Source: Undibacterium_A arcticum (GTDB lineage: Bacteria; Pseudomonadota; Gammaproteobacteria; Burkholderiales; Burkholderiaceae_D). Taken from it: a stretch of 64,000 bases of DNA. Of the stretch, positions 50,481 to 60,881 are shown piece by piece; within the stretch, counting starts at the first letter, position 1, and each line of letters opens with the position of its first letter. The notes beneath the pieces are model-generated. The model saw only the letters and a program-made list of their open reading frames with translations, did no database searches and was not told the DNA's origin. The stretch lies in NCBI RefSeq assembly GCF_042660705.1, contig NZ_JBHSUQ010000002.1. One strand, written 5' to 3'. The translations under genes were made by a program, and so were the position numbers.

Positions 50481-52964
50481 TCAGCTGACCCGCTCCGCCA
50501 CATAGTCAAATTTCCAATTATTTGAGCCATTCCCGTTTTTATAGTGCTTCCTAAAAATTGACTTTGACCGCTCATCAGCAGCAGTGCAGGCCATAATTTC
50601 CTTTGGAAATTTAGCATTAACCATTCTCGAGAGTTTGGGAGTAACGATGTAATACTGTTGTTTCGGAATGGCGGTTGCAATGCGATCGATCTGGGCGCCG
50701 TTTAATTGAAATTTAGTCTCATACAATTCCCGGTGCGCGAACGCATTTGGGTTCGCCAAATAAATCCGGTTCTGCATGTTGTCGATGATGGTTGCAAAGA
50801 TGTCGCTTGTTGCGATTTCTTGCAGTGATTGTGTCGCCATGATCACAAAAGCATTTTTTTTCCGAAGCGTCTTGAGCCAGTCATTAATGCGGGCAGCAAA
50901 GGTCGCATTGGCCAACATAAACCAACATTCTTCAATATAAATCAGTGTCGGCCGGCCATCCAGCATCTGATTTACTCGGAAGAACGCATATTCCATAAAC
51001 GGGGCGGCAACGTCTGTATCCATCAGACCGCCCATTTCAATACTTACGAATGGATTCAAGTTAAATTCATCTTCGTAATTATCGAAATATTTTGCGTAAA
51101 GACCTGACCCAGTCCACGTCTGGAACTGTCGCTTGAGCTCGTTATTTGCAATGTTGTATGTGTAATTTGACAGGTTCCAGTTTTCGGCTGGTTGCTCCCT
51201 GAGTTGTGTCATGGCTGTTAACAAAACCTCGTCATCCTCAGCCTGTAAGACATAGTTCCTGCTTGTGATAAGGACCTTCACAAATTCAACCAACCAGATT
51301 ATGTTGGCTTCGTCCTTCAAGAGGGAAAAGGGATTTAGCTTTACATTGGCACCGGACCGCAAGTCCATGTCAATGTGGCTTCCGTCCTGCAGGAGGGTAG
51401 AAATCCAGCACGAATAGTCTTTGTCGAAAATGATTCGATTACAGGGACTATGCTTTTCGAATTGGGAAATAAGAAAATTGACAATCGAGGTCTTCCCGGA
51501 GCCGGCAGGACCTACGACCAGGGTATGCGCCAGATCAGTTTCATGAAAGCTGAAATAATATGGCGTCGAATATTCGGTTGGCAGAACCGTTAATGCGCCC
51601 TGCTGCCGGCCTGTCTGCTCGGTCAAATGCCGATTCACCTTGTCGCCGACTGATAAGGTGCGAATCATCGCCATGTCGGTGACATTGGCAATATTCATAA
51701 ATGCCCACCGGAACAGGGTATTGGCCTGTCCCGGCATCGTCGCTGAAAACACCGACCGCAGATGCAAACTTTCGCGAAGTAGCACAAATCCCCGGCGCCG
51801 TAGGCCGGTTGCGATCAGCTTTAGGTTCTCCTCAAGCTGTGTTGGGGTCGTCCCATATCCAAGCACCGTCATGTTGAAATAACCGTACAAACGGTTAAAC
51901 GCAGTCAGTTCCTGCATCGCGTGCTGCGCATCTTGCGCAAGCAGCAGCTTTCCAGTGTCTACTTGGTCTGTGGGTTCCTTTGTCCAGGCTTCGACGGCCA
52001 TCGCCATCAAGCCTTTTGTCGAGGAACGATGATGCTCTTCGGTCTGTTCAATAAAACTTTTAGCTTTAGCCTGATCCGAAAAGCGAAAGATCTGCGAAAT
52101 GGTGACTTCGCATGGAACGGACAACAATGCATCAATGATCCCCGGACTAGCACCATTGGGCCAGGCTTTTACTGTAAAGGCTCCCACACAGCAATCTTCA
52201 GAGTCGCTGAATACTAGATGCTTGTGCTTTCTTGACAGTGTATTGTCCGGAAGCCAGGTATTCAAATAGGTCGGAACCACGGGCATCTTGATTGGCTGAC
52301 CAGCTGTTGCAGGGCTGCATCGGGTATGCAAATACGTCAACAGTTCTTCATTCTGCAAACGCTTGAATCCAAGGTCGGTGACAGTTTCCTCAAATTCATT
52401 TAGCTTTGCGTAAAATGCGGCCTTCATCGCGGCCATCTGTTCAAATTGATTTTGAACAGCCACCGTTTTCGAAAAAAAGGACTTTAGCGTACTGACGATC
52501 GCAGACCCAATCCCCTCCTGTTTGACCTGCATGTGAGAAGAAATCGACTCAAAGAATCCGCCAGCACCCTTGCCTGCCGAGTACATGAACGCCATGAAGT
52601 GATGATTTGCGAACTGAGCACCGCCAGTAAATTGCTCCTTCCATACATTGTTGATTGCCGAGCCGATTTCAGTCCCAAAGTGTGCCTCTGGATAGTCGTA
52701 AATTCGGCGCCGATCTACCGTGGCCCACATCGTCATGTGCTCATCACATACCTTCAGGCCGTGTTCAAGCAAATTTGCATATCGGTCCGCTTCGACAACG
52801 GTAAGCCCTTCAGCGTCGACTCCATCAAATGAAAAAAAGGCTACAAGTGATCCGTCGATATTGAGCACCATATCCGACTCGATCATGCTCATCCAAGGTA
52901 CGATCTCCGAGAAAGACGATGTTGTCTGGTGATAATCGGCAATAAGATCACGTAAGTTCAGCAC
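50481..52964 (-). CDS. virB4: VirB4/TrbE-type secretion ATPase
   Basis: 827 aa, the normal size. Walker A VVGPAGSGKTSI near residue 475, Walker B-like PTLIYIEECWFML and a later QSLQEIATSD motif. The N-terminal CagE/TrbE domain is intact (SLVAFFSFDGVDAEGLTVVE). It energises pilus biogenesis and substrate transfer. Its start overlaps the virB3 end. Confidence 0.95.
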   Translation of the reverse strand: MLNLRDLIADYHQTTSSFSEIVPWMSMIESDMVLNIDGSLVAFFSFDGVDAEGLTVVEADRYANLLEHGLKVCDEHMTMWATVDRRRIYDYPEAHFGTEIGSAINNVWKEQFTGGAQFANHHFMAFMYSAGKGAGGFFESISSHMQVKQEGIGSAIVSTLKSFFSKTVAVQNQFEQMAAMKAAFYAKLNEFEETVTDLGFKRLQNEELLTYLHTRCSPATAGQPIKMPVVPTYLNTWLPDNTLSRKHKHLVFSDSEDCCVGAFTVKAWPNGASPGIIDALLSVPCEVTISQIFRFSDQAKAKSFIEQTEEHHRSSTKGLMAMAVEAWTKEPTDQVDTGKLLLAQDAQHAMQELTAFNRLYGYFNMTVLGYGTTPTQLEENLKLIATGLRRRGFVLLRESLHLRSVFSATMPGQANTLFRWAFMNIANVTDMAMIRTLSVGDKVNRHLTEQTGRQQGALTVLPTEYSTPYYFSFHETDLAHTLVVGPAGSGKTSIVNFLISQFEKHSPCNRIIFDKDYSCWISTLLQDGSHIDMDLRSGANVKLNPFSLLKDEANIIWLVEFVKVLITSRNYVLQAEDDEVLLTAMTQLREQPAENWNLSNYTYNIANNELKRQFQTWTGSGLYAKYFDNYEDEFNLNPFVSIEMGGLMDTDVAAPFMEYAFFRVNQMLDGRPTLIYIEECWFMLANATFAARINDWLKTLRKKNAFVIMATQSLQEIATSDIFATIIDNMQNRIYLANPNAFAHRELYETKFQLNGAQIDRIATAIPKQQYYIVTPKLSRMVNAKFPKEIMACTAADERSKSIFRKHYKNGNGSNNWKFDYVAERVS

Positions 52965-53218
52965 AGAAGGTCCCTTCCAAATCCTTCGGGTCGTTTCGTC
53001 GGTGAGTCAATATGTGGCCATGGGTCATACACATCGGCTTGGCGGGTGTATTCGAGATACACGTCGACGATGTTGGGGTCGGATTTAAACAGCCATGCCA
53101 AGAACAAGTGGGCAACGACCCCAACCGGCAACACAAAGAAATAATGGAACGAGAAAACAAAGGCCAGAACGATTGCCCAAAGGGGTACGACGAACCGAAC
53201 ATCTACCCCAGCAATCAT
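52958..53218 (-). CDS. virB3: VirB3/TrbD-type inner-membrane protein
   Basis: 86 aa. Two closely spaced hydrophobic segments (FVVPLWAIVLAFVFSFHYFF and LPVGVVAHLFLAWLF) then a polar tail with DPNIVDVYLEY and PWPHID, typical of VirB3. It overlaps virB4 by 7 bases, which suggests coupled translation; VirB3 and VirB4 are often fused or complexed. Confidence 0.85.
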   Translation of the reverse strand: MIAGVDVRFVVPLWAIVLAFVFSFHYFFVLPVGVVAHLFLAWLFKSDPNIVDVYLEYTRQADVYDPWPHIDSPTKRPEGFGRDLLC

Positions 53219-53287
53219 TTACCTGAAGCAAGGACTGATGTATGACGTTGTACCGCGGCTGATATTCCATCTCTCACCCGCCTAGAG

Positions 53288-53644
53288 TCAAGAAACAGCA
53301 GAGCAAGAAGCTTGATTGCCGCCGATCAGATGCAGGACCGAGCCGGCGCTCAAGATAAGTGTTGCTGCTATGATCACCACCATAAGTTGCTGGAGGATCC
53401 CTTTCTTTACGACCAGAAACAGAACGCCCTCCACGACGATACAGATCAGAATGATCCCAGGGCCCCACTGGGACTGCACTGCAGACGCGATGGAGCAAAA
53501 GGTGTCCGCCATAGGCAGCCTGAATCCATCCGCGTGGGCCTGAGTAGCGGCCGTGGCGATTGCCAGCCCCATCAGATTGAGCCGCATAAAACGGGGTTTC
53601 ACTGCGCGGAGGACGCTAGATTTAAAGAGGTTTAGAAATATCAC
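53288..53644 (-). CDS. virB2: VirB2/TrbC-type conjugative pilin
   Basis: 118 aa. A long N-terminal signal region ends near THADG. A mature pilin of about 75 aa has two hydrophobic helices (GIILICIVVEGVLFLVV and LMVVIIAATLILSAGSVLHL), as in VirB2/TrbC. It forms the mating pilus shaft. It lies between virB11 and virB3, a common order. Intact. Confidence 0.85.
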   Translation of the reverse strand: MIFLNLFKSSVLRAVKPRFMRLNLMGLAIATAATQAHADGFRLPMADTFCSIASAVQSQWGPGIILICIVVEGVLFLVVKKGILQQLMVVIIAATLILSAGSVLHLIGGNQASCSAVS

Positions 53645-53649
53645 GGTGT

Positions 53650-54611
53650 TTATTCCTTATAGACGTGGGTAAAAAAATATTCCTGACGCGTTGTGTCGAA
53701 CCCATCCAATTTCAGGATCTCTAGCAACCGTCGCTTGCCGTTCTTTCGCGCCATAAAAATCACATAGTGGAAAGTTGTCGATATCCGTTGCCGCATCGAT
53801 TGCAGCGGAATGCTCGAGCCGGCTTGCATGATCAAATCTTCGAAGCGGGTCAGTCCTTCCAAAGAGCTATTGGCATGCAGTGTTGCGATGCACCCTTCAT
53901 GGCCGGTATTTGCGGCATTGAGCAAATCAAGCGCCGCACCGTCACGAACCTCGCCCAAGATGATTCGGTCTGGCCGCATACGTAGCGATGTTTTCACTAG
54001 AACAGTGAAGGTAACGCCCTGGTCCTCGCGCGTTTCGAACGCAATTCGGTTGGGCAATTTGATGTCGAGTTCAGGGAGATCTTCAATCGTGATGACACGT
54101 TCTGAGGGATCGATCTCTTGAATCAGCGCTTTCAGAAATGTGGTTTCCCGGAGCTAGTTCCGCCGACTACCAGGATGTTCTTTTTGTCCTGAATGGCGCC
54201 TTTCAGAATGTCTCTCGTCGCCGGCTCGATAACTTCGTTGGTCACATAGTCATCGAGCGTAAAGGTCACCGAGCTGTGCTTACGGATCGACATGACAGGC
54301 CCATTTGGGGACGCAGGCGGAAGCACCGCACACACACGCACCCCATTCCAGCGCTCGTTCAGTATGCAATCCTTGGACTTGGGTCCAATTTCCTTTCCGG
54401 CGCGACTGGCCAAGACTGTTATCGCCGCACGAATCTGCGCCTCCGACAGCTTGATATCGATTTTGTTTATTGCGCCGAATCGCTCGATAAATACATCGTC
54501 GGCGCCATTGATCATAATTTCCTGCACATTCGAATCCTGGAAATGCTCGCGGAGAACTCCGAGAGAATTCAGGACCATCTCAAGTGCGGCACTATTTTGG
54601 TTGTTTTGCAT
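53650..54611 (-). CDS. virB11: VirB11/TrbB-type secretion ATPase, frame break at 54144-54146
   Basis: About 320 aa from the ATG at 54611 (MQNNQNSAALEM). N-terminal domain (VQEIMINGADDVFIERFG). The break falls inside Walker A: with one more A it reads VVGGTSSGKTTFLKALIQ. It is followed by VITIEDLPELDI, RMRPDRIILGEVRDGAA and a His box EGCIATLHANSS. A hexameric traffic ATPase. Because the break lies in the P-loop itself, a real shift would abolish function; homopolymer error is more likely. A perfect hairpin abuts the ATG. Confidence 0.93.
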
Positions 54612-54637
54612 GGTTGAAACGATAAGCCGTTTCAACC
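54612..54637. repeat. Perfect 10-bp inverted repeat touching the virB11 start
   Basis: GGTTGAAACG (54612-54621) and CGTTTCAACC (54628-54637) with a 6-base loop. On the minus strand it ends immediately before the ATG, leaving no room for a normal Shine-Dalgarno. It could be an operator dyad or a translation-blocking hairpin, or mark a start further downstream. Confidence 0.65.
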
Positions 54638-54687
54638 TGCAAACAGGTCGTAATAAACCACCGAATCGGCACTAATTCTGACGCTCT

Positions 54688-55335
54688 TTAGCCGTTGAAC
54701 AGGCGTTGAGTGTTCGAGATCATGAATATGAGGGGGAACCCGAGACAGATTGCCCATCCCGGCATGAAGTACGGAGTTACTGGCAATGGAACAACAAGGT
54801 ACAAAAGAGGGAAGAACAACAAAAACACGATGAAGTGCATCGATAACGAGTAGGCCATCGGACTGATGAATCCGAATTCAGCAAATTTTACTTTGCGAGT
54901 AACAAATCCGTCCAGGAAGGCGGCAACCACAAAGGGAAGGATGAACAACATCCAATGTGTGATTATTCCCCATCGGAGCAATAACCCGTACACATTCACG
55001 CTCAGCGCAGTTAGATAGCCGTTTGTCGCGTTCGAAAATGCGGTCGTTGGGCGAGCCATCACACCGTCCAATTTACTCTCGGCAGGCGTCATTGGACGGG
55101 AGTAAAACTTGCTTTTTTCGGACAGATAGCCGGTATCAATGAACAGAGATTTATACGCCAGTCCGGCTGAATGAGAGATCTCGTCAGCTTTTTCTTGTCC
55201 GAAAGCAGTGCTAACAGCAGCTAATTCATTCTTGATTCGTAGAACCTGTCCCTCACGAGACAAGATGAACGGAGAGGCCAGCAGGAGGATGCCCCACATA
55301 GCCACCCAGAAAATCAGGTGCGTCGTCCCCCTCAT
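54688..55335 (-). CDS. DUF4400-type conjugative-element membrane protein
   Basis: 215 aa from the ATG at 55335, overlapping the previous stop (TATGA). Four membrane segments: HLIFWVAMWGILLLASPFIL, WGIITHWMLFILPFVVAAFL, SMHFIVFLLFFPLLYLVV and GWAICLGFPLIFMI. The FITRKVKFAEFG-like loop after the second segment fits the DUF4400 family seen beside TraD in conjugative elements. Its role is unknown; it probably supports the coupling protein. Confidence 0.75.
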   Translation of the reverse strand: MRGTTHLIFWVAMWGILLLASPFILSREGQVLRIKNELAAVSTAFGQEKADEISHSAGLAYKSLFIDTGYLSEKSKFYSRPMTPAESKLDGVMARPTTAFSNATNGYLTALSVNVYGLLLRWGIITHWMLFILPFVVAAFLDGFVTRKVKFAEFGFISPMAYSLSMHFIVFLLFFPLLYLVVPLPVTPYFMPGWAICLGFPLIFMISNTQRLFNG

Positions 55336-55631
55336 ACCGCTTTCACCCACAAAGGCTGCAACATGCTACTGATGGCTTTCATCTTGCCAATATCATTGAT
55401 CGTCATCACGTGGGCGCACAAAAAATCCCTCCCGCCGCTGATCTCATCACCCGAAGGAATCGGCGCCGGACTGAAACACACTTCTTCCACATCCAACTTT
55501 CTCGCCCAGGCGGAGATTGGCTGAGTAAAATATGGCCATGGAATTGCAGCGCCCCTACGATCGAGCACATATACATTGATCATTTGAATAGCTGAGGACG
55601 AATCCGCTAGCACGTTCAAGAATCGAACCAT
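55332..55631 (-). CDS. Small hypothetical protein in transfer operon
   Basis: 99 aa, soluble, no signal or membrane segment. Segments ADSSSAIQMINVYVLDRRGA and GGRDFLCAHVMTINDIGKMK read as real protein. It overlaps both neighbours by a few bases, so it lies in one tight operon between the coupling-protein end and the DUF4400 gene. Function unknown. Confidence 0.6.
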   Translation of the reverse strand: MVRFLNVLADSSSAIQMINVYVLDRRGAAIPWPYFTQPISAWARKLDVEEVCFSPAPIPSGDEISGGRDFLCAHVMTINDIGKMKAISSMLQPLWVKAV

Positions 55632-55960
55632 GCTGTAAATTTCCGGCTCACGGCATCTTGTCGAAAGATCGAAGGCAGCGAATGCCTTTCGATCGTTTCA
55701 TCTGCCAATGGTCCTCTCACCCCAGGGTATTTTCTGGAGACCAGTTCGCAATACTTTACGCAAGCAACCTGCAGGTTTGGCCACGCATGAAATACGATTC
55801 TCCGCTCTTCATTGAGATTGATCGCTTTTAATATCGCCTTAAGCGCTTGGTCTCCATGACGATCAAGTTCAGCTACCCTTACACATTCCTGACCAACCAT
55901 TGAGTAACCTGCTTTCGCTTTATCGATTGCGTACTGTTTGATGTCTGTGACTTTTTCCAT
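55616..55960 (-). CDS. Small hypothetical protein in transfer operon
   Basis: 114 aa, helical and soluble (EKVTDIKQYAIDKAKAGYSM, ALKAILKAINLNEERRIVFH). It begins 5 bases after the coupling-protein stop and overlaps the next gene by 16 bases. Family not recognised. The position beside TraD suggests an accessory transfer role, which is inference. Confidence 0.6.
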   Translation of the reverse strand: MEKVTDIKQYAIDKAKAGYSMVGQECVRVAELDRHGDQALKAILKAINLNEERRIVFHAWPNLQVACVKYCELVSRKYPGVRGPLADETIERHSLPSIFRQDAVSRKFTAWFDS

Positions 55961-55965
55961 GTTCT

Positions 55966-57852
55966 CTAGTGACTTGTCATTGTGACTTTCGGAATTCTTC
56001 CCTTCATTAACTTGCCACCGGCCAGCAGCGCAATGTATTGAAGGTCAGGCAATTTGCCGAGCAAATCCTTCGGGAATTTCTCGACTCGTTGCTCTGAAAT
56101 GCTTTCGCTGATATTGCCCGAGAATTCCAGTCCGTGATCCTCGGTTTTATTTCCTGATCCATGACTCCGAGACGCCTGTTTGTAAAAGGTCTCACCTATT
56201 TTTTCAACTATGAAATCTTGCGTTTGTCCATCGATTACCCTTAGGGCAATCAAGTTGTTGCAGTTCCCAAGCAACATCCTTGCTTTGGCTCCGTGCCCAT
56301 TCGGTTAACATAGTCAGCGTAGTTCTGTGCAGCCATCGTCACGCTAAAACCAGCGCCTCTACCTTTATTCAATAGTTGAATGAGAGGCGCATTCACCACT
56401 TCTGCAGCTTCGTCAATTACCAGTTGAACCTTGATTCTCTGATCCTTATCGCCATAGTTGTACAAGGCCCCGGCAACGGACGCGAGATCCGACAACAAGA
56501 TAGATGCAATTGCCGAACCAACCTCGACGTCCGACAGGGAATCAAGGCCGATGTAGCAGATGTAGCGACCCTCAATAATTTTTTGCGTGTCGAATATTGG
56601 ACGCTCGTCGTCCATATCGTCGTAGTCAGGGGACAGCATTTTTCCCAACTCTTCCGAATTGAGCATCGTCAGTAGCGGAATAACCGTTGCAACCATTTTC
56701 GAATGCCAGTCACGAGGGTACTCTGCGATACGGAGCAGGTTGTCAACAATGTCGGCATCCCGATTTTTCTTCAACCCCTGAACCTCAAGCTTGTAGTATG
56801 TTGCCGCTGCGATGAGCTCCGACGATGCGGTCTGCATGTTGGTCTTGATTTTTCCCATCGCGGCCTTCTTTACCAGCTCACCGACCATAGATTGCCAACC
56901 TGGTTCGTACTCGTTCATGTATTTACGGAGCACATCCTCAAGCAACCGCTCCGTACCGCTCGATAACCGTTTGAGAGCGCTGGACAGCTGCGGGCGAAAT
57001 CCCAGATACCGCTCTGCCGCTCCTATAGAGTTGATCGCATCCCAAGTGACCGCGGCGAATGTGTCCTTACCAGATTCGGACGAGGTTAATGATGAGATTC
57101 GACTCGCGGTCTCGGTCCCCCGATTGAAATTCTTCATCGGATCCAACCGTACTGACTGCATCGGAAACGCTGGATGGAATTTGATGAATAGTTGAGGATT
57201 TCCGGTAAAGGCAGCTACATCCCTGCAAAGCTGCTCAAGTTCCTGGTCGCCCTTGGGATCGAATACGAAAATGGCATCGCCGCGTGTGGCCATCTGCAAC
57301 AGCATCACTTCGTACATACGGGTTTTCCCCGATCCGGTCGTACCGAACAAAGCCGTGTGTCCCTCGTTCGAAACCCATGGTGTTTAGAATCTGCTCCTTT
57401 GGTTCCAGACCGTGTATCCACGCTAGTCCTTTCTGATCTCTCGGGTCGTGCTTGATCCCAGCCAGCTTTAGGTACATTTCAGGGGGGTAGATCTCGTGAA
57501 CGTCACGCTTAAGAGTGTCGTAGGCCAGTTGAGTATGGGAAGGTTGCCATTCAAATCCGTACCCTAACCACATGTGCTTCGGATTAGCCTTGGAAAAAGC
57601 AACTACTTCCCTGCCGTCAAGGTAAGAAAAGCTTTTACCTGAGAGACTGATCTTGTATTCCCACAGCTTTTTTGTCTGCCAACCTCTATAGCCCGTCATT
57701 GCGAGAGACATTCCAGCCATGGTGACGAATGCATTAGAAGGTACAGCGGAGAATAGACCAATCCCGGCCATCACAAATGTCGAAGTTCCCCATGCCAAGG
57801 CTGCATACCCTTCATAGGCGGGACGCATCAAGTTTTTGTATGAGATTAGCAT
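55966..57852 (-). CDS. traD: TraD-type coupling protein (T4CP), frame breaks at 57371-57373 and 56284-56286
   Basis: About 628 aa. Two N-terminal membrane segments (STFVMAGIGLFSAVPSN, AFVTMAGMSLAMTGY). Walker A FGTTGSGKTR (after removing one T: MGSNEGHTALFGTTGSGKT), FVFDPKGDQELEQL and Walker B VQLVIDEAAEV with a sensor-like GFSVTMAAQNYADYV. The second break, near the C-terminus, joins TEPKARM to LLGNCNNLIALRVI. It links the relaxase-DNA complex to the secretion channel. The start overlaps the traI end by 7 bases. Confidence 0.9.
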
Positions 57853-59754
57853 TCGTCGTCCTGATGAAACCCGAGGAATTGAGCTGCTTTATGCTTGATT
57901 ACGATGCAAGTAATCGTTTTCCCTTCAGTCTGAACTTTGATGTTCTTTGCATTAGGATTGGCCGCGGGAGTCTCAAGCCAGTCGTTTGCGTGAAGCAAAC
58001 CGACTATCCGCTCTTGTGGCAGACCATAACGTAGTACTTGCTGATTTTCGAATGCGATGCCCTGCGGAACATCCAGAATCGATTGTTTATGCCTGCCCTT
58101 ACGGTAATCGTCGATCATCTTGCCAATCACTTCCATGACGTCTGGTTTGAGCATGGGACGGGCGGCTTCTGCAACGTTTCCGCTGTAGCTCGATTGAACA
58201 AGAGCCGGCCGGATTTCAGCATCCGGATCAATCTCTTCAATTTTTTTCGCCGCCTTGGCGATCGGCATTTGTTTCGCCTGCTTCGAAGGCTTTGCGGAGT
58301 CTAGGTCGGGCACGACTTCACGCTTCCCTGTTCTCTGAATTGTATCGAGATCTTGTTCACCATCATGATCTGACAGGGAAGAGAGATCGGTATTACGATC
58401 GATCACATCTGCTGATCGTGGTCTGTCGGAATCTGGGTCCGCATCGTCGGATGAGGATTTCGCCTTAGGTTTGTTGGCCTTGATCGGCGTTTCTTTGGGT
58501 ACCGCCTCCTTGCCAACTTTTGCTAACGTCTCAACACCTTCGCGCCTGATCGCCACATGAACCGGTTGGAGGGTCTCATCCTCGATCAGAACCAGAGGAT
58601 TGGCTATTTTCAGCGCCTGCCATTCGTCTTTAGATTCTGGGGGGGTAATCATCCAGTAGCTCGATAGGCCATTCCTTTCAGCGATCTTGCCATCGCACAG
58701 AATCTCAGCAAGAGTCGCGATATCCTGTGGCACGCCAGAGATACCTGCCTCGCCTGCGATTTTCTGAATTTCCTTGGCCGCGCTTTTCCAGATAAGGAAC
58801 AATCCTTCTGGCGAGTACCAGAGGCGAGACTTTGTCTCATTAATTTTCCAGAAGCCGGTGCGGTAGAGCTGGCGCATCGCATCAAGGAGATATGGCTCAA
58901 GATGATTGCCAACGGTCAGTTTGCCGTAGTTTTCCTTGCGAACAGCTGCATCGCGCTTTGAGATTTTATCCCGCGTCTCATACACGATGCGTGCCACAGA
59001 ATTATCTGCGGGGTGAGAAGATCCACTGGCGACGGCGAACACAACAGGAACAATTTCCGCGGAAGCGTCTTCCAGGTACTGCAGGGCATAATCCGGCAGA
59101 ATAGCCCGCATTATGACCGCTACGTCAGCGCGGCCCGACACCATCGTGTGCAATTGCCTGGCCTTATGCCATTGGACAAAGTACCGATCGATGCCAGTTT
59201 CCGATGTCCAATCAGTCAGCGACTTCAGGTATTTTGGCCAAGCCTTTCCTTCCTGGCTGGTAACCACCATGTCTGACAAAGGGCGATAAAGTTCGCTACA
59301 CAGAGCGGCCAGAAAGGTGGCATATCGCCATCTTGGTTCCAGTTCTCGCCGCAGCTCCACTTGAACTTGACCGGCGAAGACGACACGTTCTGCCGACTGC
59401 AGGGAGAAATCCGACTTCCAGACACAACCGAAACAAGCCACCGGCGCCTTGATGAGTTTCAGTCTGCGAAGCCGGCAATAGCTGAATATAGGTGGCTAGA
59501 TTTTTGACAATTACCTCGTAATAGCGCTGGTAGTGCTCTACAGTGCCGCCCGCAAGGATTCGAAGCCGGTCCATCATGGCCTGTTGTGACGCGAGGATTT
59601 GATCTGCGTCGGTTACAGCTATGCCGACGTCGACAGGCGGGTAAACCGGGATAGATGGCGCGACCGGATGTGGCTTAGGAGGAACCGCGGGTAGAGGTCC
59701 ATGCGCCTTTGAGCTCAAGTCGGGGGGAGATTTTTTTCGCAGCCAATTAAACAT
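57846..59754 (-). CDS. traI: TraI_2-type (MOBH-like) relaxase, frame break at 59407-59409; HD residues replaced
   Basis: About 635 aa. TraI_2 N-domain: EHYQRYYEVIVKNLATYIQL, LPASQTETHQGAGGLFRLCL, then after removing one T, EVGFSLQSAERVVF and YATFLAALCSELYRPLSD. The C-terminal TraI_2_C-like part reads YGLPQERIVGLLHANDWLET. Linker residues 370-460 are charged and low-complexity. MOBH relaxases normally show HHH before the Gly-Gly-Leu and an HD-x-GK motif; here these read THQ and SELYRP, so the metal site looks lost. It is next to traD as expected for a relaxase. Confidence 0.8.
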
Positions 59755-59843
59755 GCTGCTAGTTTCCCATTCTTGTCAGTCACAAGTGGCATGGAAAAGC
59801 GGCATATATTGATACAATTCGGATAGGACTTTTCGCGTTGGTG

Positions 59844-60467
59844 CTATTTGAATTTTTTCAGCGCCGAATCGGACTCCGCCACTTCCTTTTCAACTTTGCG
59901 TTGACGTTTCTTAAATATCGCACATAGCGGGCACGCGTGATTGGACAGAGGGCTGCCCATGACATTCAGGAAATGACTTCGACAGTCTCTGCATGTGGCA
60001 TAGACTAATTCACCAATCTGGATCGACTGAATAATTTTGAATCCGAGGTCAAACGACAGTAGAGCATCATCGACCGTACATTCAAAGTCGAGCAAGTAGT
60101 GTTGGTAAGTGGCGAGATGGAGTCTTGCACCGATCAGACCCAGCTCGGAGAGACGTTTATACTTTTTGCCGTAGTAGCTGGCATGAAATCGTTTTTCTGA
60201 CGAACCGATTGCGCGTTCTGGAGAGACCGGCATCATGCCTTTGCTTGGAGATTCGCCGTGAATGTCCTTATAGATACGCCCGATGTCGGCAGGAGTGAAG
60301 CTCGAATCGGTTGAGCGCATCAAGTATGCGATAGTCTTCGCCCTAGCCTTAACTTCGCACAACTGGTAGATGAGGTTGACGCCTTCAGTCGTCGCCAGTG
60401 TATTTTTGGAAAGTTTGCGTTTTGGGACGCCAATCTCGCTTCCGGCCTTAGTTAACACGGAGCACAC
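59844..60467 (-). CDS. FlhC-like (SetC/AcaC-type) transcriptional activator
   Basis: 207 aa from GTG at 60467 (or the GTG three codons later). The signature DIGRIYKDIHGESPSKGMMP matches the FlhC helix and SPPKGMLP motif. The C-terminal zinc site is CRDC...CPLC (residues about 155-185). It overlaps the upstream FlhD-like gene by 20 bases. In SXT and IncC elements, FlhDC homologues SetCD/AcaCD switch on transfer genes. The window has no flagellar genes. A role as master activator here is inferred from family and position upstream of traI. Confidence 0.82.
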   Translation of the reverse strand: MCSVLTKAGSEIGVPKRKLSKNTLATTEGVNLIYQLCEVKARAKTIAYLMRSTDSSFTPADIGRIYKDIHGESPSKGMMPVSPERAIGSSEKRFHASYYGKKYKRLSELGLIGARLHLATYQHYLLDFECTVDDALLSFDLGFKIIQSIQIGELVYATCRDCRSHFLNVMGSPLSNHACPLCAIFKKRQRKVEKEVAESDSALKKFK

Positions 60468-60761
60468 TCATCCTGGCAAGTTCCTGGGAAGAATCGGCGC
60501 GCATCGCCAGGTCCAATAAGCGATCGTCGCAGTTCAGTTGGAACAAGGAGAACCCCATCCCAGCTAAAATTTCCACGTTTCGAATGGCATTTTTGCCAAC
60601 CTTTCAGCCGTTGATCGCGCCATTTCATAACGGTGCATTGCATCTTCAATGGATTTCTGGGCTGCGTTCCAGCGTTTGATTAACCCCGCACGGTTTTCGT
60701 TGGTGATCTCTTGCAAATTAACTGGAGGCGTTGCCTCATTGACCACATTTAAAATTGCCAT
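60448..60761 (-). CDS. FlhD-like (SetD/AcaD-type) activator partner, frame break at 60590-60594
   Basis: About 104 aa. MAILNVVNEATPPVNL starts at 60761. The frame breaks at a five-A run; with six A it continues KNAIRNVEILAGMGFSLFQLNC and CDDRLLDLAMRADSSQE. The second part resembles the FlhD segment around the LLxxRFDD region. It immediately precedes and overlaps the FlhC-like gene. FlhD4C2-type complexes need both proteins. Identification as FlhD is weaker than for FlhC and depends on the corrected frame. Confidence 0.6.
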
Positions 60762-60864
60762 TTGAATTCCTGATTGTTTATCTAATAAGTGCGCTATTGT
60801 AATATGTTCCTCGTAGGAATTATTATGCTTGCCCCTATTAAAAGTATCAATTGATTTTTTAGAA

Positions 60865-60881
60865 TGCGATGTCAAATCGCA
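60865..60881. promoter_or_regulatory. Candidate operator in the divergent regulator promoter
   Basis: TGCGAT (60865-60870) and ATCGCA (60876-60881) form a perfect 6-bp dyad with a 5-base spacer. A second palindrome, ATCAATTGAT, lies at 60846-60855. Both are between the FlhD-like gene and the CI-like repressor gene, the place expected for the repressor's own operators. Binding is inferred. Confidence 0.5.

Noticed and set aside
36264..59754. Many short separate genes within pilus, secretion and traI/traD regions
   Set aside because: Pairs of adjacent fragments carry the two halves of single conserved domains (for example the virB11 P-loop), so they were merged.
59844..60467. FlhC-like gene as evidence for a flagellar locus
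   Set aside because: No flagellar genes are present; the context is conjugation, where FlhC homologues act as transfer activators.
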